From: CAMTVQ01 sp947085255
GTDB taxonomy: Bacteria > Bacteroidota > Bacteroidia > Sphingobacteriales > Sphingobacteriaceae
DNA: 64,000 nucleotides
Reading direction: 5' to 3'
Assembly (NCBI GenBank): GCA_947085255.1
Contig: CAMTVQ010000006.1
Span: 1-64,000 of the forward strand
Under the pieces are notes generated by a model that was not told the origin of the DNA, did no database searches, and saw only the letters and a program-made list of their open reading frames with translations. The translations under genes were made by a program, and so were the position numbers. The first letter of the stretch is position 1. Every line of letters starts with the position of its first letter. Below are positions 35,910 to 43,146 of the stretch, piece after piece.

Positions 35910-38900
35910 TTGATGTTAAAAAAATCTGCTCTCCCTCTATTTATTTTTCTTTTTACCCTTACTGCTCTTTTTGGGCAAATAGATGAGCAGTCTTTTAATT
36001 ATCAGTTCATAGCAAAATCTTCAAAAGATGTTCTTATCCGCAGTCGTTTGGTAGAAGTACGCTGCAGCATTGTTATCGACTCTTTAGGAGATAAAATGGT
36101 GTACCAAGAGATACACGAGATTTATAGCAATAGCGAAGGAAAAATAAATCTGCCTGTAGGATTAGGTACAGCCACCTTTAGCTCATTCAAAAAAATAGAT
36201 TGGTCATCTGGGCAAAAGTTTTTAAAAATAGAACTCGATGAATCGCGCAGCAGCAAGTTTAGGGTATTAGGTATACAAAAACTGAAAGCAGTTGCCGATG
36301 CCATTGCCATAGCTCCAGTAGCTACCAGCAGTTTGGTCATGCAAAACAGCGTTACCGTTGTAAAAGGGGATATAGGTTTTACAGGAATAACTGGGGCTAC
36401 TGGTCCTACTGGATCAAAAGGAAGTACTGGAAGCAAAGGAGAATCGGGCATAAAAGGCGATAGAGGCGAAAAGGGTGTTTACGGTGATACTGGACCCATT
36501 GGAATCTCTGGAAATACTGGAGCTAAGGGCGAAAAGGGGGAGAAAGGTGCTGGTTTTACAGGCAGTACTGGAGCGACCGGGAACACTGGCGCTACTGGAG
36601 ATAAAGGAGATACCGGCCAAGGTAGCACAGGCGAAAAGGGAGATAAAGGCACCACTGGTGAAAATGGATTAAAAGGGGATAAAGGAGAAACTGGACAAGG
36701 AAGTACTGGTCAAAAAGGCGATAAGGGGGAAGTTGGTGAGGCAGGCATGACTGGTAAAACTGGCGCAACAGGAGATAAGGGAGATACTGGACAAGGTAGT
36801 ACAGGTGAAAAAGGTGATAGAGGCACTAATGGCCTGGCTGGAAATACTGGAAGTACCGGAGCAACTGGTAATACAGGACTAAAAGGAGATAATGGTACTA
36901 CTGGTGAAAAAGGAGACGTGGGGAATAGTGGCAATACTGGATTAAAAGGTGACACAGGGCTTCGCGGAGAAAAAGGAGACACAGGCAACAAAGGTGATAA
37001 AGGAGACTTAGGTCAGCAAGGGATTAAAGGAGATACAGGGCAAGGAAGTACAGGAGAAAAAGGAGATAGAGGGACTAATGGTCTGGCTGGAAGTACTGGA
37101 AGTACCGGAGCAACTGGTAATAAAGGAGATGATGGGTTTAAAGGTGATACAGGCAGAATAGGCGATAAAGGAGATTTAGGAGATACGGGAATTACTGGTT
37201 CAACTGGACCTACTGGTAGTAAAGGCGAAACAGGGCAAGGAAGTACAGGAGAAAAAGGAGATAGAGGCACTAGCGGTCAAGCTGGAATAACTGGAAATAC
37301 AGGCGCTACAGGTAATACTGGACTAAAAGGAGATAAAGGAACTACTGGTGAAAAGGGTGACAAAGGCGATGTGGGCAACAGTGGCAATACTGGGCTAAAA
37401 GGAGATACTGGTTTACGTGGGGATAAAGGTGACAAGGGAGATAGTGGAAGCAAGGGGGACAAAGGAGAGATTGGACTACAAGGTATAAAAGGGGAAACAG
37501 GACAAGGAAGTACTGGTCAAAAAGGAGATAAAGGCGACAATGGAAATAGCGGTGCTAATGGATTAAAAGGTGATACTGGCTTACGTGGGGATAAAGGGGA
37601 CAAGGGAGATAGTGGAAGCAGGGGCGACAAAGGAGAGATTGGACTACAAGGTATAAAAGGGGAAACAGGACAAGGAAGTACTGGTCAAAAAGGAGATAAA
37701 GGCGACACTGGAAATAGCGGTGCTAACGGACTAAAAGGAGATACCGGCTTAGGAGTTACTGGCGCTACGGGCAACACTGGTGCTACAGGATTAAAAGGCG
37801 ATAAAGGAGACACAGGCAGCAAGGGGGATAGTGGCATAAAGGGAGATACGGGGCAAAAAGGAGATAATGGTAAAGACGGATCTGGTAAGAATGGTGAAGG
37901 GATTAAAGGAGACATCGGCATTACAGGTAATACTGGGGCAACAGGATTAAAAGGAGATACTGGTAGCAAAGGTGATAGCGGAGCAAAGGGTGATACTGGA
38001 CAAAAGGGAGACACTGGAAAAGATGGTTCAGGAAAAAACGGAGAGGGTGTTAAAGGTGATACTGGACAAAAGGGGGATAAAGGGGACACGGGCAGCAAAG
38101 GGGATAAAGGAGATACTGGCCAAAAAGGAGATAACGGTAAAGATGGTTCAGGCAAAAACGGTGAAGGTGTTAAAGGAGATATCGGTGTTACAGGTAATAC
38201 TGGTGCAACTGGACTAAAAGGAGACACAGGCAGCAAAGGCGATACGGGCCAAAAAGGAGATAACGGAAAAGATGGCTCAGGCAAAAACGGTGAAGGTGTT
38301 AAAGGTGATATCGGTTTTACAGGTAATACTGGAGCAACTGGACTAAAAGGAGACATAGGCAGCAAAGGAGATACTGGTCAAAAAGGAGATAACGGTAAAG
38401 ATGGTTCAGGCAAAAATGGAGAGGGTGTTAAAGGCGATATCGGTGTTACGGGTAATACTGGCGCAACGGGTGTCAAAGGGGACAAAGGAGACACGGGTAG
38501 CAGAGGAGAAAAAGGAACTACTGGTGAAAAGGGAAGTACCGGCAACTCTGGACTAAAAGGCGATACAGGTAGTAAAGGCGACAAGGGTGATAGTGGAACA
38601 AAAGGAGCAACTGGAGAGAAGGGCAGTACGGGCGATAAAGGGATTGCAGGAACCAACGGCGTTACTGGAAATACGGGTACACCCGGAATGAACGGAAGCA
38701 CAGGCACGGTTGGATTAAAAGGCGACAAAGGTGATCCAGGATTGGGATTAAAAGGCAATACTGGTGAAAAAGGGGATAAGGGTGATAAAGGAGATCCGGG
38801 ACCTGCTGGAACAGCCACCTCTTTTAACGGTTGGGGACTGAGTGGGAATAGTGGTATAATGCCTACTAATTTTATCGGTACGTTGGATAATACCGACATC

Positions 38901-39503
38901 GTATTTAAAGTAAACAACCAAGATCGCTTGCGTATTACTACCTCTGGGCAAATTTTACCAGGACTACGTATTGGGCAAGATTTAGGGGCTGCCGACTTAT
39001 CCTTTAAAGACGTATATTTTACCGGAAGCCTAAAATTAGGTGGTAATTCTTTTATCGTGTACAAAGGTCCAAGCAATACCTTAGTAGGTGCCGATGCCGG
39101 AAAAGGAATGGGATTGGGTATTTCCAACACACTTATCGGTCAAAATGCGGGTTCGGCACTTAACTCAGGCAGTAGCAATACACTTATTGGTTACCAAGCC
39201 AATACCGAAGGCGATTTAAGCAATGCAGCCGCCATTGGTGCAAACGCACGTGTATCTACAAACAATGCGCTAATATTGGGCAACAGAGCCGATGTAGGTA
39301 TTGGCATGACCGCCCCTACTTCTAAATTAGATGTTGATGCTGGTATTGGTAAAGGCTTTAGTCAGTTTAGGTTAAGACAATCATACACTCCAAAATCAAC
39401 TGCCGATCCTGCCGGAAGTATTGGAGATATTAGTTGGGACGATAATTTTATTTACGTAAAAACTAAATCGGGCTGGAAACGCAGTTCTCTACAAACTTTC
39501 TAA
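35910..39503 (+). CDS. Large secreted collagen-like repeat protein
   Basis: A 1197-residue surface protein. A signal peptide (about 1-23) is followed by a conserved Bacteroidota N-terminal beta domain (SFNYQFIAKSSKDVLIRSRLVEV to FLKIELDES, about 25-130). A Gly-X-Y collagen-like region spans residues 153 to about 967, dominated by GDT, GDK, GEK, GNT and GAT, with only about seven prolines. A C-terminal region holds short NTLIG..AG-type beta repeats, like YadA or fibre heads. Two-residue interruptions (GQ, GA, GS, GE, GL) recur. It probably forms trimeric stalks on the cell surface. Its secretion route is unknown; no T9SS tail is obvious. Confidence 0.9.
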   Translation: MMLKKSALPLFIFLFTLTALFGQIDEQSFNYQFIAKSSKDVLIRSRLVEVRCSIVIDSLGDKMVYQEIHEIYSNSEGKINLPVGLGTATFSSFKKIDWSSGQKFLKIELDESRSSKFRVLGIQKLKAVADAIAIAPVATSSLVMQNSVTVVKGDIGFTGITGATGPTGSKGSTGSKGESGIKGDRGEKGVYGDTGPIGISGNTGAKGEKGEKGAGFTGSTGATGNTGATGDKGDTGQGSTGEKGDKGTTGENGLKGDKGETGQGSTGQKGDKGEVGEAGMTGKTGATGDKGDTGQGSTGEKGDRGTNGLAGNTGSTGATGNTGLKGDNGTTGEKGDVGNSGNTGLKGDTGLRGEKGDTGNKGDKGDLGQQGIKGDTGQGSTGEKGDRGTNGLAGSTGSTGATGNKGDDGFKGDTGRIGDKGDLGDTGITGSTGPTGSKGETGQGSTGEKGDRGTSGQAGITGNTGATGNTGLKGDKGTTGEKGDKGDVGNSGNTGLKGDTGLRGDKGDKGDSGSKGDKGEIGLQGIKGETGQGSTGQKGDKGDNGNSGANGLKGDTGLRGDKGDKGDSGSRGDKGEIGLQGIKGETGQGSTGQKGDKGDTGNSGANGLKGDTGLGVTGATGNTGATGLKGDKGDTGSKGDSGIKGDTGQKGDNGKDGSGKNGEGIKGDIGITGNTGATGLKGDTGSKGDSGAKGDTGQKGDTGKDGSGKNGEGVKGDTGQKGDKGDTGSKGDKGDTGQKGDNGKDGSGKNGEGVKGDIGVTGNTGATGLKGDTGSKGDTGQKGDNGKDGSGKNGEGVKGDIGFTGNTGATGLKGDIGSKGDTGQKGDNGKDGSGKNGEGVKGDIGVTGNTGATGVKGDKGDTGSRGEKGTTGEKGSTGNSGLKGDTGSKGDKGDSGTKGATGEKGSTGDKGIAGTNGVTGNTGTPGMNGSTGTVGLKGDKGDPGLGLKGNTGEKGDKGDKGDPGPAGTATSFNGWGLSGNSGIMPTNFIGTLDNTDIVFKVNNQDRLRITTSGQILPGLRIGQDLGAADLSFKDVYFTGSLKLGGNSFIVYKGPSNTLVGADAGKGMGLGISNTLIGQNAGSALNSGSSNTLIGYQANTEGDLSNAAAIGANARVSTNNALILGNRADVGIGMTAPTSKLDVDAGIGKGFSQFRLRQSYTPKSTADPAGSIGDISWDDNFIYVKTKSGWKRSSLQTF
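36366..38810 (+). repeat. Coding repeat region of the collagen-like protein
   Basis: About 2.4 kb of 9-nt based repeats, with larger duplicated blocks such as the repeated GKDGSGKNGEGVKGD blocks. It creates long false minus-strand frames rich in Ser and Pro. The period is that of Gly-X-Y codons, not of a CRISPR or mobile element. Confidence 0.9.
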
Positions 39504-39508
39504 TAAAC

Positions 39509-39871
39509 CTACTGCGGAAAAAAAGCATCCTCAATGTGCTGTATGTTGGGGTGCTCGTTTTTGGTAAACAGAATGCCCACAATATCAAAGCGGATTTCGC
39601 CGAGGTAATTAGTGGCTTCTATATATGCTAAGGAAGCCTTTTCGAGGTAATTTTCTTTCCGCTCATCTACAAACGATTCTGGATTGCCAAAGGCAGTACC
39701 CGAACGGGTTTTTACTTCTACAAAAACAAGGATGTTCTGGTAATGGGCAATAATATCTATCTCTTGCCTGCTGCTACGCCAATTTTGATGGAGTATTTCA
39801 TAGCCCTTTTGTCGAAGATAATCGGCTGCGAGTAATTCTCCTTCTTTTCCGGTGCTATTATGGGCAGACAT
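39509..39871 (-). CDS. YraN family (UPF0102) endonuclease-like protein
   Basis: A 120-residue protein of the YraN family with the PD-(D/E)xK-like core: GKEGELLAADYLRQKGYEIL, NWRSSRQEIDIIA and ILVFVEVKTRSG (E-x-K). The fold resembles archaeal Holliday-junction resolvases, but the cellular role of YraN is poorly known. It is convergent with the collagen-like gene, 5 nt away. The family usually is single copy near rRNA or housekeeping genes; no partner is evident here. Confidence 0.93.
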   Translation of the reverse strand: MSAHNSTGKEGELLAADYLRQKGYEILHQNWRSSRQEIDIIAHYQNILVFVEVKTRSGTAFGNPESFVDERKENYLEKASLAYIEATNYLGEIRFDIVGILFTKNEHPNIQHIEDAFFPQ

Positions 39872-39922
39872 GTTATTTTATAGAATGTTACTAATTATTT
39901 ACTGGTAAAACAGCAACTCATC

Positions 39923-40026
39923 ATCCCGAATTTATTTCGGGATCTAAAAAAGTAGCTGCTGAAATAAATTCAGCATGACACCACTATACGTTGTCATGCT
40001 GAGGAACGAAGCATCTCAGAATGACA
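39923..40026. repeat. Composite palindromic repeat, copy 1
   Basis: ATCCCGAA/TTCGGGAT (39923-39930/39936-39943) forms one hairpin. TGCTGAA/TTCAGCA with loop ATAAA (39957-39975) forms a second, followed by TGACA. Next comes the inverted-type element TGTCATGCTGAGGAACG...AAGCATCT (39992-40016) and AGAATGACA. It fills most of the gap between yraN and the VOC protein gene. Confidence 0.8.
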
Positions 40027-40044
40027 GCTAAAAATTATACGCTA

Positions 40045-40566
40045 TTACTTGGTAGTAGTAGCACCTATTTGTTTGCCCAGCTTTTCAAATTCCACATCAT
40101 TGGGTTCCCATAACTCGATTTTATTGTTTTCGATATCCATAATGTGCACAAATTTGCCGTACTCCACACTTTGCACAGTATCTACAATCGTTACCCCATT
40201 TTTCTTTAATTCTTCAAGTAGTTTTTCCAAGTTTTCTACGCGATAGTTAATCATAAACTCTTTGGTAGAAGGCTCGAAATATTTCGTTTTCTCGTTAAAA
40301 GGACTCCATTGCGTAAAGCCTTTCTTTGTGCTATCAGCACCTTGATACCATTCAAATACACATCCATAATCATTGGTACTCAAGCCCAGATTTTTTTGAT
40401 ACCACTCCCGCACTTTCTTAGCGTCTCTACACTTAAAAAAGATGCCACCAATACTGGTTACCTTTTTAGCCGAAGTAATGTTAGGTCTAGTTGTTATGCT
40501 TTTAAAGGCGTAGCCTAAGCAGAAAGAACTGATGATGATTAAGGTGAGTAAGAGTACTTTTTTCAT
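40045..40566 (-). CDS. VOC/glyoxalase-fold protein with N-terminal membrane anchor
   Basis: Residues 1-25 are a hydrophobic anchor or signal (VLLLTLIIISSFCLGYAF). The rest is a single vicinal-oxygen-chelate module: GGIFFKCRDAKKVREWYQKNLGL at the start and FVHIMDIENNKIELWEPND at the end, the typical first and last motifs of glyoxalase/bleomycin-resistance-like proteins. A C-terminal E in IELWE fits the metal ligand position. The substrate is unknown, and the export signal is unusual for the family. It lies between two dispersed repeats. Confidence 0.8.
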   Translation of the reverse strand: MKKVLLLTLIIISSFCLGYAFKSITTRPNITSAKKVTSIGGIFFKCRDAKKVREWYQKNLGLSTNDYGCVFEWYQGADSTKKGFTQWSPFNEKTKYFEPSTKEFMINYRVENLEKLLEELKKNGVTIVDTVQSVEYGKFVHIMDIENNKIELWEPNDVEFEKLGKQIGATTTK

Positions 40567-40629
40567 GATTTTTGGTGGGTATATATACTATTAATAGTAT
40601 GAAGGTAGCTTTTTTGTTAATAAAAAGGG

Positions 40630-40693
40630 GATGCTGAAATAAATTCAGTATGACGAATAATATAAAATTTTGTCATGCTAGCAAAGTAGGCAT
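40630..40693. repeat. Composite palindromic repeat, copy 2
   Basis: GATGCTGAA...TTCAGTATGAC near 40630-40654, then TTGTCATGCTAGCAAAG...GCATCT up to 40693. It is a degenerate copy of the element at 39923, missing the GAGGAACGA core. It precedes the hypothetical gene at 40721. Confidence 0.75.
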
Positions 40694-40720
40694 CTTCAAA
40701 AAATACTATTTTTACTTACT

Positions 40721-41353
40721 ATGAAATTATTAAAATCTGCCGTTTACTTATGGATGCTATTGCATGCCACTAACCTTACAGCACAACAATTACATATTAG
40801 AGGATTCTATTTAACCAATATTCCTGTAATAATTGTCCGAATGGATAACATACAAGGAGGCATAGAATACATTGGGGCTGATAAACGAAAAAACATCGCC
40901 CTTAACTACTCTTACACTAATGTTGCTGGTGGATTTACGGGAGCAGAAGGTAAATATTATACATTAGCTGCTCGGTACTGCTATTTCACTTCTAAAGTAA
41001 GAAGGAATCCTATCTTCTTTGCTCTTTTACCATTTTATAGATTTTCTAGTGTACTTACCCACTATCACGGATATGAGCCAGAATTGATGGGAACTGAAGA
41101 TGTATTATTTAAAGACAATATGCTTGGGCTAACAACCATACCTTTTGGTAAAAAATTTAAACTTATTGGACCACTAAATTTAGAAACCTCATTAGGTTGG
41201 CAATTTATTATTGAAAAAGGTAGAATAGAATTTTATACCGATGAGGGCATTAAAGCCAAAACAAGGTATTTTTCTCCTAAATTTAGAACTATACCTTATA
41301 TCAATATGGTATTTACTTTAGATGTACTGAACTTAAAACAGATGCTGAAATAA
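40721..41353 (+). CDS. Secreted protein of unknown function
   Basis: A signal peptide (MKLLKSAVYLWMLLHATNLTA) is followed by about 185 residues with alternating hydrophobic strands (IAGLNYSY-like patterns, TNVAGGFTGAEGKYYTLAARY), compatible with a small outer-membrane beta barrel. I recognise no domain. The final residues QMLK and the stop codon are written by repeat copy 3 (GATGCTGAAATAA), so the natural C-terminus may have been altered by repeat insertion. A near-consensus -7 box (TATTTTTA) lies 6 nt before the ATG. Confidence 0.6.
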   Translation: MKLLKSAVYLWMLLHATNLTAQQLHIRGFYLTNIPVIIVRMDNIQGGIEYIGADKRKNIALNYSYTNVAGGFTGAEGKYYTLAARYCYFTSKVRRNPIFFALLPFYRFSSVLTHYHGYEPELMGTEDVLFKDNMLGLTTIPFGKKFKLIGPLNLETSLGWQFIIEKGRIEFYTDEGIKAKTRYFSPKFRTIPYINMVFTLDVLNLKQMLK

Positions 41354-41479
41354 ATTCAGCATGACTGAAAACGTGGATTTTGTCATGCTGAGGAACGAAG
41401 CATCTATTTTCGCGTATTATATTCTTCGCTGCACTAAGAATGACAAGGGGTTTGTCATGCTGAATTTATTTCAGCATCT
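41341..41479. repeat. Composite palindromic repeat, copy 3
   Basis: GATGCTGAA/TTCAGCATGAC (41341-41365), then TTGTCATGCTGAGGAACGAAG-type sequence (41380-41405), then AAGAATGACA and the reverse element TGTCATGCTGAATTT...CAGCATCT up to 41479. It overlaps the 3' end of the preceding gene. Confidence 0.8.
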
Positions 41480-41487
41480 CTACAAAT

Positions 41488-41558
41488 CCTAATGCGCCTC
41501 CAACCAATTTAGCCCCGTTCCGGCTTCTACCAAAATAGGCACTTCCATTTTGATGGCA
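41488..41558 (-). pseudogene. Duplicate of the polA 3' end
   Basis: Bases 41491-41558 match 43149-43216, the 3' end of polA, at 63 of 68 positions. Read on the minus strand the copy encodes AIKMEVPILVEAGTGLNW and LEAH, and a TAG stop at 41488-41490. The functional polA has AGTGTNWLEAH with TGA. Of the four altered codons, two are silent, one is a stop swap and one is T to L. The rest of the gap (41559-41632) shows no gene. Confidence 0.85.
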
Positions 41559-41632
41559 CTGGTCTTTATATCCTTAGCATTTTAAGCACAATGCCTCTAC
41601 CGATAGTATATGAAGCCTCCAAGTACTAAAAA

Positions 41633-43034
41633 TTACTTTAGAACTAATTTTGTAATTTCCTGTTTTTCAGTTTTAAGAATATAAATTCCACTGCTCAAGT
41701 TTTCTGTTGACAATTGATTACAGTTTTCTTGTTCATAAATTAAGTAGCCCATCATATTATACAGTTTTATATTGGCAGTTTTACTTAAATAAATAGCATT
41801 TCCTTCTGTGGGATTAGGATAAATGGTAAACGGCATTGAAAATGGCATTGATAACGATGATATAGTAGTAGTAAAATCTACAAAACTATTAATACACGAT
41901 GAGCTTAATGAACTTACATACGCAGATGAACCTGCAATTATTTCAATAATATTATTTTCTGCATCAAATAAAGGTACCAAAGAATTGTTTTTACCTAAAT
42001 ATGCACCAAAATTTTCTTCTAGGGCTATTGCCTTATTGATGCCATTACTACAATAGAATTTATCATTTGTAGTATAAAAATAATATGGGTAGGTGCTATT
42101 ATTTACCTTAGCAACAACAAGCCCATTTATCTTTTCAGAAATACTCGAATAATATTCATACTTAGCATTACTAAGTGAGTCTGGAGTATAAGCAACGATT
42201 TCCCCATTAGCAGAGCCTGCAATGATGTATAATATTCTATTTTTATCATAATCATATAAGTCAATTGCGGTAAAATTTTTTCTGTTCGTTTGAGTTTGCT
42301 GATACGTTATACCATCTATAATACAGATACTGCCGCATACTACTACTATTTCTTTTGCAGCATCACTATCTAGATTAGCAATTTTTAAATCATTTACAAA
42401 ACGATTTCGCTTTTACCATCAACATTTCCTATTGCAAAGTTTCCACCCTGAAATAACTTTCCAAGTGTTTTATAGCTTGAATAGTCTAAAAGCAACAAAT
42501 TATCATCATCACTAATTACCAACTCTTTTATACCATTATTATTAGCATCAGCATAAGCTATCATTTTGATTTCATCAAGCTCAGTTGTTATCGTATTCAT
42601 CTTAACCAGAGAAATTCCATTATACACTTCAATAGTACCATTATCTAAGCCTACAAAAATTTTAGCAGCCCCTAAGCTATCTTTGTACGCTGCAATTCTG
42701 GTTATAATATTGTCGTCGTTGTACATGGAACTTATAACCACGTTTGAATATACTCCTTTCTAACACTATCATACTGCATGATATACCAAAAGGAAGAACT
42801 AAACTCAACTTCTGCGCTACAAATAATCTCTTGCTTCCCGTCGTTATCTAAATCAATAAAACAAAATGACTTATCGCCTATACATGATCCCATAATTCCT
42901 GATTTCCAGAAATTACTACAATTTATTTCAGCAATATCCAACCCTTTACTCAATACTGCATCTTGTGCCATTAATTTGCTTTGGATTAAAAAAATTCCAA
43001 AAAATAGAAGTGAAATCTTTCTGCTTATTTTCAT
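41633..43034 (-). pseudogene. T9SS-exported FG-GAP-like protein with two frameshifts
   Basis: Three consecutive minus-strand frames join into one protein of about 467 residues. The first begins at ATG 43034 with a signal peptide (MKISRKISLLFFGIFLIQSKLMA) and has DLDNDGKQEI-type calcium-binding repeats. The second has DANNNGIKELVI, the third DSDAAKEIVV and a C-terminal type IX sorting domain with IYPNPTEG and SGIYILKTEKQ. The frame breaks near 42735 (TGG before TTATAAG) and near 42396 (GTTTTG). Each would be repaired by one extra base in a G or T run. They may be real mutations or base-call errors in homopolymers. Confidence 0.8.
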
Positions 43035-43146
43035 TGTTTTTGTAATTATATTGTATAATAATTTATATAAAGTGCACAATAAAGTTAATCAACTTTAAAT
43101 AGTCTTTATGCGGTGATGAAATTTATAACACCTCATCCCTATACTA

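Noticed and set aside
36366..38810. Repeat-rich block as a CRISPR array
   Set aside because: The period is 9 nt and follows Gly-X-Y codons in one open frame; there are no unique spacers and no cas genes.
37685..39130. Long minus-strand frames (226 and 250 codons) rich in SPLSPF and LPVSP
   Set aside because: They lie fully inside the collagen-like gene and are mirror translations of the GDT/GDK codon repeats, with no start context or domain.
39923..40026. Rho-independent terminator between collagen-like and VOC genes
   Set aside because: The hairpins lack a following T tract and recur with the same sequence at two other places, so they are dispersed repeats.
41633..43034. Programmed frameshifting in the FG-GAP-like gene
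   Set aside because: The two break sites lack slippery heptamers with downstream structure; single-base loss in homopolymers is simpler.
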